Positions 45,374-56,682 of a stretch of DNA of 64,000 nt are shown here, in pieces. Under the pieces are notes generated by a model. The model had not been told where the DNA came from and made no database searches. It saw only the letters and a program-made list of their open reading frames with translations. Source of the DNA: Anastatus disparis (Eukaryota; Arthropoda; Insecta; Hymenoptera; Eupelmidae). Numbering within the stretch: position 1 is the first letter of the stretch; every line of letters begins with the position of its first letter. Location: NCBI GenBank assembly GCA_017163975.1, contig JAFFSR010000092.1, positions 261,001 to 325,000 of the forward strand. The letters are read 5' to 3'. The translations under genes were made by a program, and so were the position numbers.

Positions 45374-45633
45374 AATGCTCGAGGAAGGAAGTCTTCGAAG
45401 GTGATGATTCCTGATGAACTGAGTTGCTCTCTCAAGAACGCTTTCTTATATAGGCGAAAAATTGAGTAAAATGGCGGGGGAAATGACCAAGACTCGAGGA
45501 TGAGGGAGAGGGGAAACGCTACAGGATTTCACCCCCACCATTATCCTGAACAATGCGAGCTGATTTTTCGTGTATAAAATGAAGTGTCAGTCAGTCTCTT
45601 GGCTCGCTTCAGTTCACAAGGATCTCCAGAAAG
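45374..45633. promoter_or_regulatory. Divergent promoter region between PolB and D-x-QGF copy 3
   Basis: 260-bp gap. Toward copy 3: TATAAAA (about 45573-45579) followed by TCAGTCAGTC (about 45587-45596), spacing about 15-20 bp to the first and a little more to the second TCAGT. Toward PolB: TATATAAGAAAGCG as read on the minus strand (about 45440-45455). Core promoter use is inferred. Confidence 0.45.
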
Positions 45634-46217
45634 ATGAAATACGTCATAGATTTTCAAGGATTCAAAGTCTCGTTGAACGAGTTTGTTTTTAAGGAGGTGG
45701 CAATCGTCCCCCTTGAAGAAGATGCTATGCCATCAGTATTTATTTTTAAACCGCCCCATCCATGGAATAATCTACTGGAGAAAAATAAGAGTGAAAACTG
45801 TTGGCTGAAGCTTAATTTCCATGGGCTTCAATGGAATTCAGGCGATATCTCTTACCAAGATCTCGGTCGCACTCTACGCTCAATTCTTTTCGAAGCAGAA
45901 GTTTTTGTTAAGGGAGTTGAAAAAACAAAGTGGCTGCAGAGATTTTTACCTGATAGGTTAGTATTTATAAATCATATAACGCAATGACCTCTTATATTCA
46001 CCTAAAAACTTGTGTTATCAGGTCAGTTCATAAAGTGGAAGAACTGGGATATCCTTCGTTTCAAAAACTGATGCTATCTGAAGATTTTGTTGTTGATTGC
46101 ACACATCATTTTGAAACTCCCAAAAATGTGTGCGCATATAAAAATGTTATTAAATTGAAAAATTGGCTTTTGTTGAATCAACGGTTCGAAGATGCAATAA
46201 ATTCTATGTATAATTAA
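45634..46217 (+). CDS. 'D-x-QGF' family protein, copy 3, apparently with one intron
   Basis: Exon 1 starts at ATG 45634 (MKYVIDFQGFKVS) and contains KEVAIVPLEED, PPHPWNNL, FHGLQWNSGD and KTKWLQRF. Its open frame would run into intronic sequence at 45957. A GT-AG pair (45957-46021, 65 nt) removes that and joins in frame to VEELGYPSFQKL, D-C-T-H-H and C-A-Y-K-N-V-I-K-L, the same C-terminal pattern as copies 1 and 2, ending at 46217. The spliced product would be about 170 residues. It faces rightward at the end of the gene block, inverted relative to copies 1 and 2. A TATAAAA about 60 bp upstream and a TCAGT initiator near 45589 could drive it. Copies 1 and 2 lack the intron. Confidence 0.6.
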
Positions 46218-46287
46218 TTTTTTTTCTTTTAATAAATCAATTAAACACACTAACCCACTGGAGAGGTAGAGAGCCACATGGTTGGCT

Positions 46288-46337
46288 GGTTGTACCTCAC
46301 AGATGAGAGCGTTGGTTGGGGCTCTCATCATTCCCCT
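46288..46337 (+). repeat. Repeated block 3 (W-x-Y-L-T-D motif)
   Basis: Plus-strand GGTTGTACCTCACAGATG and GGTTGGGGCTCTCATCA, the inverse of the block at 32020-32085. Located just 3' of D-x-QGF copy 3. Confidence 0.65.
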
Positions 46338-49300
46338 TAAAAATAAGATTTTTTTTCCATTGTGTATGAAAATTATTTTTAATAAATAATTTAAATTTAA
46401 AAAGAAAAAATTTGTTAGTGTTCATTTTACCTTTTCAAGTATAAATGTGTATAATGTGTGTAGTCAAGTAAAAAAATTAAAAAAAAAAGAAAGATATTCA
46501 TAACTGAAAAGTCTATATATATATTATTATTAATAAACTATTTATATTTTTAGATTAAATTAAAGATATAAAAGAGTATCTCAAATATTCAAAGAAAAAA
46601 AAAATTAAGCTCAAATACATATTATTGTGAAAAGAAATACATTTTTTAAAAAATCACACTAGCTACTTTCTTTTTGACATTGATATGAAAACTTATAAAA
46701 ATTTTAGAGCTCTATTTCATTGGTTGAAAAAATCAGGGAAGTAAATAACACCGAACACCAATCAACTCAAATTATGTAAAAATTACAATTTCTAAGTTAG
46801 ATCATGATTTTTTTCCTAATATAGATTATTTTAAGTTCAATCCTATTACATCAAACTATTTTATACTCAAATATCTTTAACAAACAATTAATATTCAGAT
46901 TTTCTTTTATATGTTCATTTATAAAATTTTCACCTCTGTTGAACTATACTAATATTATTAACTAGTTCATATTCATATGTTCGTTATGCTTCATAAATTA
47001 AAAAAATGGTTCTGAGATTAATTTTTAACAAATTTTTTTTTAATTTTACCTCCTCCATGCATCATATTTAACAAAATATATAGGTCTAAAATGTTGAGGT
47101 ATACAAGTTCACAGAAATAAATGACAATAAGCTTTAAAATTATTTTCTTTTTCATTTATCAATTATGACAAACTAATATTCTAATTCCCAAATAATTAAC
47201 TCTCTTAGTTTTAGAGATACGACAGATAGCTAAAAGTCAAAGTCTACGAGTCAGTCCAAATTACTAAAAAAGATATTAAGGAACTAGAAACTGATTAATT
47301 ATGCTTTTTATATATATGTTTAATATAAATAATTATTTGCAATGAGATTTAACTATGTTTTAAGTCTAAACAAAGATACATAGAAGTTTATGAACTTTAA
47401 ACATTATAATAAAAAAATTTATATTAAAGCTAGAATTTGACTTTTAGCTATCTGTTGTATCTCTAAAACTTCAGAGAGTTACAGATTTGGTATTTAGAAT
47501 GTAAGTTAGTTATGCTTATTAAATGAAAAAGTAGGTGTTTCTGAGACTAATTTCTAACAAATTTTTATTTTACCTTCTCAGCGTACTTGTATACATCCAA
47601 CAAAATATATAGGTCCAAAATGTTGAGGTATACAAGTTCACAGAAATAAATGACAATAAGCTTTAAAATTATTTTCTTTTTCATTTATTAAGCATGACAA
47701 ACTAATATTCTTATTCTCAAATCTGTAACTCTCTTAGTTTTAGAGATACAACAGATAGCTAAAAGTCAAAATCTACGAGTCAGTCCAAATTACTAAAAAA
47801 GATATTAAGGAACTAGAAACTGATTAATTATGCTTTATTAAATATGTTTAAACATAAAACAGTTGAATAGAATAAGATTTAACTATTTTTAAGGTTAAAA
47901 AAGATATACAAAAGTTTATGAACTTAATACATTTTTATAATAAAAGTTTATATTGAAGCTATTGAATCTATGTATTAAAATATATGACTTACAACTTTAT
48001 ATAGCTATCCAGAACTCTTTAAACTTAAGAATAGTTGAATCTTATTCTATTTAACTGTTTTATGTTTAAACATATTTAATAAAGCAATAATGAATCAACA
48101 ATTTCATTAAAATTTCTAGTTTTAAAGTTTGGACTACTATCGAAGGAGTTAATTTACACTTATTCTCAAATCTCTAAACTGATAAAGATAGAGGTTTAGC
48201 AATTTATATGTAAGTTGATTGTGTGTGTGTGTTTAATGGATAAAAAAAGATTTTTTTGCAAGTTTTTGGCATGTATTTCTGTTCTACAGTCTCAACGCAC
48301 TATTGCATATTTTTGAAATGGTACATAAATATACAATAAAAAAAATTAAATGATTTAAAAATTCAAAACTACTTTCTTTTTATTTATTAAACACAATAAA
48401 CTTACATGTAACCCCAGCAGAAAAAATAAACGAATGTAATTGAAAATTTCTGAAAGAAACGGAAAGTTCTTGTGAAAATTGGGACGAAACAATTGGTACA
48501 TTTTAAACTGTTTCAGAAATTTTCGGAAGTTTTCTGAATGTCTCATTTTATATCATTTTCTAAGTGGATATAGAAAAATCAGCTGTCATAATCATTTTGG
48601 TTCATTTTAGTTTTTTTTAAATTTATTTCAATTTTTTTAAACTGTTTCAGTTTCATTCTTTTGGTTTCAGTTTCTTTCTATTCGTTTTCATTTCTCTCGT
48701 TTTCTTTCATTTAATTTCAGTTTGTTTCATTTTATTTCATTTTTCCTTAAACTAATTCAGTTTGTTTCTGAATATTTCCAAAACTCTTGTAATTAATCAG
48801 ATTATTTCATTTCAAATTTGGAAATAAGTAATGAATTGTGAAAACTGAAACAAAATGAAACATACGGAAAATTTTTATAAAATAATTGGAACATTTTGAA
48901 TTTGTTTTAAAATTATTACAAGTTTTCGGTATTTTTCATTTTATTCAATGTTAAAAGTAAATATGGAAAAAATTAGATTTCATACAAATTCCGATTTTTT
49001 CAGTTTGTCTCTATCTGTTTCGGTTTTATTCAGTTTCTTTTGATCCGTTTCAGTTTGTCTCAATTTACGTTAGTTTCTTTTCACTTGTTTTAATTTATTT
49101 CAATTTACTTCAGTTTCTTTCAATTTTAAAGTTTTTCTTTCATGTTAAAGTTTCCAGATATGCTATTGTGGACGTTAAAAAACATAAATTTAAGTTAAAA
49201 AACAAAAATTTCATTTTTTATGTATGTATAAACAAAACTTTATTTGTAAAATTAATTTATAATAAAAATAATTTTCTAGATCATAGTTTTGTGATATGTT

Positions 49301-50429
49301 TGTTTAACAAAAAAATGTCTGTTGAAATAGTTGAGTATTAACGATTTCCCAGTTTACAATTTCAAGCTCGATTCCTTTTTTAAGTGGGCTCAAAATCGAG
49401 TTTTTAGCTTGAAATTTTTGATTAAGTCGAATTTTAAATACTGAAATATTAAATTATTTAACAGGTTAAGTATATATTTCAAATTATTATTATCAATAAA
49501 TGTTATTTTCTAATATTATTCGTAAAATTTAAAAAGTGTTGGTAAGATTCGGATTGTTTTCGAATTTTTCCGAAAATTTCTGAAAATTTCCGAGGGTTTT
49601 CTAGAGTTTCTGAAAATTTCTAACAATTTCTTTACAAATTTTTTAATAATCTAATTAAAATACTTAAATAATTGGAATAAATCCAAAAACTTCAAAAAAA
49701 TAGGGAAAACTTTTGGAAAAATTTGAAAAGTTTGGGAAAAATTAGAAATCAATTAAAATACTCTAAAATATTCTGATTATTTCAATAAATATTCTAAAAG
49801 ATTCTGGAAAAATATGAAGAAATTCATAAAGTTCTAAGAAAAATTGAAAACTTTTGAGAAATTTTGAAAAATTTTGAAGCCATCCGAAAATTTCCGAGAG
49901 ACTCCGAAATATTCTGAATATTTATAGAAAATAAATGTTTAATTCTGGAAAGAATCTAAGATATTTTGTAAAAAAATGAAAAGAAATGAAAATAAATGAA
50001 ATATACCGAAAAAAGCGGAAACAAACTTGAATACTTTGAATGTCTCGTCCCAATTTTACCAAAGTCTCTCCAACCGATTTCAATTCTTACTGTTTCTTTC
50101 AGTTTCCCTCATTTTCTTCCTGATTACTTCTAAAACTTTTCGAATGATTTCAAGTGTTTTATTTATTTTTTCCGCTGGGGAAATTACTGAACCTCTATCT
50201 TTATTACTTTTAGAGATATGACTGGTAGCTGAAATTGGCTTCGACTGGTCCAAATTACTGAAAATCTGATTTATTGTACTTTTTAAATATGTTTAGTATA
50301 AAATAATCATATTCAATAAGATTTTACTATTTTTTATGTTAAAAATAATATACATTAAAGTTTATTAAGTTTATACATTATATTAAAAGATTACATAGCT
50401 TTGATTAACATCATTTATTATAATGAATA

Positions 50430-50593
50430 AGGCCGCGATCACATGGTGCAGAATAGACACGCAGAATAGAGCTTGCGTAATAGAAATAGCCAATCAGAGC
50501 TATTCTGCAACTTTCTAACTTTCTTCTCATTGGTTATTTCTATTACGCAAGCTCTATTCTGCATGTCTATTCTGCACCATGTGATCGCGGCCT
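50430..50593. mobile_element. 164-bp MITE, long TIR, TA-flanked
   Basis: Arms of more than 60 bp begin AGGCCGCGATCACATGGTGC. TA (or TAA/TTA) lies at both borders. It is a near-perfect hairpin with a short loop and looks young. TSD length leaves Tc1/mariner or PIF/Harbinger both possible. Confidence 0.75.
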
Positions 50594-50870
50594 TAGACTC
50601 ATAAGCTTTAGTGTATCTTCTTCTAGCATAGTAAATAGTTAAATCTAATTAGATGTAATTATTTTATGCTGAAAATTCTTATTATCTAATAGCTATTTAT
50701 TTTAACTGATATAGACCAGGATTTGAAATTTCACATATAACTTTTATGCTTAATGAATTTTAAAGTAGCTGTTTTTTACATTCATTTTTATTTCATTATA
50801 GATTTTAAGCTTAAGTGGTTGTTAGCAAAAATTAACAAGAAATAAATAAACGACTGAAAAAACCTCCTTT

Positions 50871-51225
50871 CCCTATTGAAAAAGATCACGTGAATAATTT
50901 ACGTAAATTTTTCACGTGATTTTTGTTTCGGTTCATCACGTGAATTATTCACGTAAATTATTCACATGAATTTTATATTTTTAATCTAAGAAGTATTTCA
51001 ATAAATATAATCTCTCAAATCAAAAGTATTTCAATTAATATGATTTTGTAAATTAAAAGTATTCAAATTAATATGATTTTTTAAATAAAATATAAGTCAC
51101 TAGAAAAAAATTTGTGTTTCATTTCATTACGTGAATTATTTACGTGAATAATTCACGTGATGAAATGTAACAAAAATCACATGAAAAATTTACGTAAATT
51201 ATTCACGTGATCTTTTTCAATAGGG
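50871..51225. mobile_element. 355-bp MITE with CCCTATTGAAAAAGATCACG termini
   Basis: Inverted ends (CCCTATTG...CAATAGGG) and arms full of ATTCACGTGA / TTTACGTAAA motifs. Flanking TA is not preserved. Terminal similarity to 409-942 and 5762-20285 suggests one superfamily. It sits within a larger inverted repeat (about 50700-51300). Confidence 0.7.
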
Positions 51226-52366
51226 TTAAGATTCATTAAGCATAAAAGTTATATGTGAAATTTTATAATAGTCTCTATCAGTTTTAGAAAACTATCTTAA
51301 AGTTGATGACTTACAATCATTAAACACGATTTTTTTTCTTACCTTTTAAAAATCTTAACCTCTAAATTGAAAAAAATGTATGAAATAGATATTTTTTTTA
51401 ACATGATAAATAAAAAATTAAAATTTAATAAAAATTTAAAATAGAGGTTATGATTTTGATATATATATATATATATATATGCTTAATAAAATTAACACAC
51501 ACACACACAGAATAAGGACAGGGTTTAGGATTTTTTTTTCTTTTTTCTTTTTTCAAATAGTTTTACCTTGTTAAAATAATTTGTAACGTTGGAAAATAAA
51601 TCCTGAAAAAAACTGATTTTGAATCAAAAATTTGTTCTAAAAAGAAAAGATTGATAAAAATATATGTATATACGCACATACACACACATATTGAGTATCA
51701 AAGACAGAGAAAGAGATAGATATGAACAAAAATAGAACTCACTCATGTACAGTTTGTTCTTAACGTTTGTATTTGTCCTAAAAAGGATATTATTGAATAT
51801 GATGATACATGAGTGAGAGAGAGAAAAAGAAAGCGTCTTGCATTGCGAACAGCGTTCGAAAATCGCATGCGAGACTATATTAATATTAAGAGAGAAAGAG
51901 ACAGATGAGAAAAAAGTATTAATCGAAAAGAATCACACACACACACACACATGGCGAAGCACAACACTACACAACATCTAAAAATATTAAAATATTCGGC
52001 AACCAGAGACTCACGTCTAATTGTCTAATAAAGTCTAAAGCGAATATTAGTTTCGATTGCTCGGAAACTACGCCGCGAAACTAATCACCCGCTACTCTTC
52101 CAAATACTGAACCTATAAGCTTTTTTTTTGTTTGAAGGGTCGAGGAGGGGAAATCTTCAAAAGACACCCCCGTAAGGGTAGTATTCACCCGCAGGTGCCT
52201 ACCGACTAAAACCGCCTCCCCGTAGGTTACCAACCAAAATGGTTATGAACCTTAAGAAGAAGAAAATTGAGAGACAACGGTGGCTCATACAGCGGGGGCT
52301 GTATGGCACTCGCGCAAATTGCGAAACACGAAAGTAGACTGTTTAAAGTCAGTTAGTGAAGAAGGG

Positions 52367-55217
52367 TTATGGAGATCGAATCAGAGAGCATGGCCTTGTG
52401 AATCGATCGTTGGATTTACGACGGTAATTTACAAGAAGTTTTATGCTAGGATTGCTGTGTTTAGAGATAGAGAGACGGAGATTCGCAGCGTGTTTGTTCG
52501 CTGCTTCTGGAATTGAGTCGATACCGGTTTCTTTAAAGATTTGATTATTTCGAATGAACCAGGGGATCTGAAGAGAGGAGCGTCGGAGGCGCATGTAGGT
52601 GCCTTGGAGTGTAGCTATACGGTTAGGGTTTGCGGATCCCCAAATTGGGATCGCGTAAATGCAAATACTGCGAATAATGGCATTAAAAGCGCGGGCTTTT
52701 GTTTTCTTAGTTAGTGATTTGTTATTGAAGAAAGGCTTTAAGGCAGCATAAGCACCTTGGCATTTGGCTCGGGCTGAATCGATTTGTTTTTGCCATGTGA
52801 GTTTACGATCAAAGGTAACACCCAGGTAGTTGGCTGAAGAACTCCAGTCAACACGATGGTTGTTAACTAGGAGATTTGAAGGAGTACGATTTCGTCGAGA
52901 GAAGAATATGGCAATAGATTTGGATTCGTTGATTGCTGCTCTCCAAGTGTGGTACCATCTTACCACTTCTGGAGTGAATTTGTTTAGTACGGAGGAGCAA
53001 TGAGTGATGACTTTTGAAGTATAAATGAGGGCTGAGTCGTCGGCATATAGAACTTTATTGTCCTTGGGGTAGTCGTAAGAGAATATATTAAAGAGAGGAG
53101 GAGAGATTTTTGAACCTTGGGGAACCCCTGCAGTTATTGGTCTGGGAGAAGAGAAAGACTTACCCACACGAACCCGAATGGTCCTGTCTGTGAGATAGGA
53201 TTTGATGATGCCTATGAGGTAGTGTGGAAATTCTAGTTCAATGAGTTTGTAGATCAGACCTTTATGCCAGACTCTGTCAAAGGCTTGTTTTACATCTAGC
53301 AAGAGCATGCTGATATGTTTTCTCTTGTTGAGGTTGTCGGCTATGAACTCCGACACACGGAGAAGTTGGTGAACTGAGCCATGTTTCCTACGGAATCCAT
53401 GTTGAAATTCGGGGACGATACTTTTTTCGTCAACGAATTGATCAATACGACAGCGTATGATCTGTTCGGCAATTTTCCTTAAAGAGGAGAGTAGACTGAT
53501 GGGTCGATAGCTAGATGCAGAGTTTAAGGGCTTACCGGGTTTAGGAATTAGGATAACTATTGCTTCTTTCCATGCTTTGGGAAAGTATCGAAATCTCAAC
53601 ATTGCATTGACAATGTTGGTAATAGCGACAATGTGTTTACGGGGAAGAATTTTGAGAACTCCGTTTCCAATGCCGTCAGAGCCTGGAGCTTTTCTATTTT
53701 TTAGGAAGCGAATGATTTTCGAGATTTCATGGGGAGAAGTGTGTTGGAATTCGGCGTCAGAAAATTGAAATTCACGCACAGTCTCAGTAACGTGTTCGTG
53801 GAAAAGAGAGGTTTCGTTTGAGCTGGGAAGTGGAGAGCATTGTTCTTCTAGAGAGTCCGCGAAGATTTCGGCTTTCTCTTCATCAAGAGAGTAGGAAATA
53901 TTGTCTCTTTTTAAAGCAGGTAAATGGGTTTTGCGATTGCGGAGGGATTTGATGATTTTCCAATTGCTTTTAGGGTTGGCCTTGGCTTCAGCTATATAGT
54001 TTTCGAAGGCAAGGTCATTTTTTACTTTAAGAGCTGAGGTGAGTTCTTTTTGGATAGCGTTCAAGCGAGTACGATGTATGGGGTTTCAATGAGTTGGCCA
54101 GAGTTTACGGATTCTATTTTTCGTTACGATTAGTTTTTTTGTAGAGCTGGGAAGGTTTGTTTTGCGGGGTTTGGGAGTGTTGGATGAGCTGGCCTTTTCT
54201 ATTGAGTTGGTTACCTCGTTCGTGAGATTCAGGATGGCTGCATCGATATCTTCGATGAAGTGTATCTGATTGCATTTGAAGGAGGATGTTTCGAGAATGT
54301 ATTTTAGATGAAGGAAATCTATGCTTGTTTTGGTGGGAGGATTGAGGGTAGGATTTATTGGTATTTCGATATATACCGGATTGTGGTCTGAATTTAACTC
54401 TGCACAGGTCCAAGGGTCCTTGTCGAGAGAGATATTTTTCGTGAGAAAAATATCTAAAATTTCTAGTTGATGATCAGTAGTACCAGGGAAGTGTGTAGGG
54501 GAGGCAGAGGCCTCGATAGAGAAATTGTGGTGAAGGTGAGAACTCCAGAGAGAGTTTCCTTTAGTGTTGTTTGAGAGACAACCCCAATGCTTGTTTTTGG
54601 CATTCAGATCTCCAGCAACGACGGTCGGAGTATTTGAATCAAAAAGTAGGGGGACCTCGGACATATTATTGGTGTTTGGGGGAGAGTAAAGAAAGAAGAT
54701 ACGAAGGGACTTATTTGCGAATTCGGTTTGAATGCCAACCACTTCGCAAGTGATGGCCGTATTAATGCTGATAGGTTTGTGACGAATAGAGTTTCTAACA
54801 AGGAAGGCGACGCCACCTCCTTGTGAGTTAGGGCGATCTTTTCTGTATATTGTAAAGTTGGGTATGAATAGATTCTTATTAGGATTTAGGTGAGTCTCAA
54901 TTATGCAGGCAATATTGATGCGGTTAGACTCGAGAAGGGCCTCGAGCTCTGTAACTTTCGTTCTATTTTGCGACAGAATGCTGTTAGCATTCCAAGTAAG
55001 GATTTTGAGGGGTTCGTCTTTATTGACTGATGATTGGAAGCAAGGAGTCGAAGAAGTTACGAAAAAGCTGCTCGAGAAGTTGAGCTTTTGGGTTTTTGTT
55101 TGGAACCACTTTGGGTAGATTTGATGCCCTGGGCTGGCCCTGTTGGAGGTTGGGACTGAAGTTGTGGTTGAGATATATTTTGTGGACGAGAGGCAAGTTA
55201 GGAGTTGGCTATCTTGG
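52367..55217 (-). pseudogene. LINE ORF2: AP endonuclease and reverse transcriptase (one stop)
   Basis: A single frame from about 55217 to 52367, broken only by TGA at 54086-54088. The N-terminal endonuclease shows LTWNANSI, IIETHLNP, DRPNSQGGGVAFLVRN, VAGDLNAKNKHWG and the catalytic SDHNPV. The reverse transcriptase follows: RKAPGSDGI, SYRPISLLSS, LLDVKQAFDRVWH, GVPQGSKISPPLF and YADD (residues 340-343 after the stop). It ends with a short Cys-poor tail. The frame overlaps the end of ORF1 by a few bases and has no early Met, so translation by reinitiation at the ORF1 stop is likely, as in related LINEs. Nicks target DNA and copies the RNA in place. Confidence 0.85.
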
Positions 55218-56327
55218 CATAGCTAACGTTGGGGTTTCGGAGGAGGGGCTTTCTAATAGGTGTATTAGGGTTGGTTGAATTGTGGGGGGATTTTGTTGGG
55301 GTCTTATTGGGACTTTGGGACAGCCACCATAGGTAGCTCGATGCGGGCCTTGACAATTGGCACAGGTTGGAATAGCGTTTGGTTGATCCTTGGTACGGCA
55401 GGAGGCAGTAGCATGATTTCGTGAGCAGAAGGCACATCGCCAGTCTGCATGACAGTAGTTTGCTGTGTGGAAGTATCCAAGACAGCGGTGGCATATGGGG
55501 GTTGCGTTGGTTTTACGTTTGGATTCTACAGTTATGCTCAAACCCTGTAGGTTACTCAAGTTAAAGATTGTTTTGGCTGATGGGGCGGATGGATCGAGAT
55601 GAACTGCGACTAAGGGCCAGATTCTATCTCCTCTATTCATCCTGTAAACGCTTTTAACTGCGGGAATTTTAGTAGTAAGTTCGTCTAGTATGTCTTTATC
55701 TGGTATTGTTTCAGTGACTCCTCTGATAATAACGATGAGGTCCTTGTCTTCTTCCAATTGATTGGTAGTGTATTGAATTTTCTTTTTATCGAATTGGGAG
55801 GTAAGTGTACGAAAATCGGTTTCTGTTTTGGGATAAACCATGACTAATTTGAAGGTGTTCTTTGCCTTGCGGACTTCGATGTCGGAGGAATTGATTTTGG
55901 CGTTGATTTGTGGCCAAAGTTCTTTATTAAGGATGCAGATAAGAGGGGGACTACGTTTTGAATTAGAGTTTTCCTCTTCTTCTTCTGAAGAAGAAGAGTC
56001 AGAAGACTCTGAGGAGGTAGCATCGCGTCGGCGTTTGTTTGGGTGGTTTATTTGAGAGTTGTAAGAAGGGGACTGTATTTGTGTGTTGGTTGCAGTTTTA
56101 ACTGCAGGATTTTTCAAAGCATTATTGTTATTTGGTGTACTTACGTGTGAGGTTTCAGCGAATGTAAGGTTAGCTGTTTCATTGTTAGGGAACGATGATG
56201 TTTCCATTTTATCAGAGTGATTTGGGCAGAGCCTTTGCAAGGCCGCTTCTAAAGTGGTTAAGGTGTGTCGGCACTGGTCGATGGCTTGCACCATTGAGAG
56301 AGTATTTGGATCAGAGAGGTAGCTCAA
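55209..56327 (-). CDS. LINE ORF1: gag-like protein with three zinc knuckles
   Basis: 372 residues, intact. The N-terminus is polar with a Ser/Glu run (SESSDSSSSEEEEENS). A PRE_C2HC-type domain follows (LVMVYPKTETDF, IIRGVTETIPDKDIL). Three Cys/His knuckles sit near the C-terminus: CHRCLGYFHTANYC, CAFCSRNHATASC, CANCQGPHRATYGGC. The first two follow the C-x2-C-x4-H-x4-C spacing. It binds element RNA. The stop overlaps ORF2. Typical of Jockey-clade gag. Confidence 0.8.
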   Translation of the reverse strand: MSYLSDPNTLSMVQAIDQCRHTLTTLEAALQRLCPNHSDKMETSSFPNNETANLTFAETSHVSTPNNNNALKNPAVKTATNTQIQSPSYNSQINHPNKRRRDATSSESSDSSSSEEEEENSNSKRSPPLICILNKELWPQINAKINSSDIEVRKAKNTFKLVMVYPKTETDFRTLTSQFDKKKIQYTTNQLEEDKDLIVIIRGVTETIPDKDILDELTTKIPAVKSVYRMNRGDRIWPLVAVHLDPSAPSAKTIFNLSNLQGLSITVESKRKTNATPICHRCLGYFHTANYCHADWRCAFCSRNHATASCRTKDQPNAIPTCANCQGPHRATYGGCPKVPIRPQQNPPTIQPTLIHLLESPSSETPTLAMPR

Positions 56328-56682
56328 GATTCATGTTGGTTCAGAGAAGGTATATTTTAATGCTAGTATAGTTTCGTACGGTGGCCCTTAGAAGGGCTGT
56401 TACACTCAGTAGATTATGTGTATACAGGTCTGCATTGCACGAAGGTGCAGTTCGAACTGAATGAGTGAATGGGAAACCTATAAGCCCGACGACACCTATA
56501 TTTAAAGACTTTCACGAAGCTGTTCCGAACGACTCGTGCGTCCACGCGAACATAGCATATGAAAGAAAGAGAGAGCGATAAAAAGAAGAAAACTCTCATG
56601 CGTATTTGTTCCTACGGTCTTGAAAAGGACTACAAATAAATTTTATAATACGCATGAGAATAATAAATTAAAAGAAAAATTT

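Larger units (their letters stand above)
46340..52109. other. AT-rich right third of the provirus, non-coding
   Basis: No convincing gene. It contains a direct repeat of about 250 bp (47068-47322 and 47600-47851), a partly inverted copy of the same motif near 47430-47490, a long T-rich zone of TTTCAGTTTC / AAAATTTC-type degenerate repeats (48600-50165), inverted-repeat similarity between about 48000-48540 and 50020-50400, two MITEs (separate entries), a TA microsatellite at about 51460 and CA runs near 51495 and 51930. Whether this was once viral sequence or later filler cannot be told. Confidence 0.6.
52121..56474 (-). mobile_element. Full-length Jockey-like LINE with 11-bp target duplication
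   Basis: Bounded by perfect 11-bp direct repeats AACCTATAAGC (52110-52120, 56475-56485). A poly-A tail on the minus strand (T run 52121-52129) marks the 3' end, and the 5' end starts near CATTCACTCATTCAG, resembling the initiator-type 5' ends of Jockey elements. 4,354 bp with gag-like ORF1 and endonuclease/RT ORF2. The only visible disabling change is one in-frame TGA in ORF2. The intact duplication and frames mean it is fairly recent, and younger than the provirus it sits in. Confidence 0.85.

Noticed and set aside
54114..54413. Antisense and alternate-frame ORFs within the LINE (also 55840-56055, 53577-53768)
   Set aside because: Shadows of the gag and endonuclease/RT frames.
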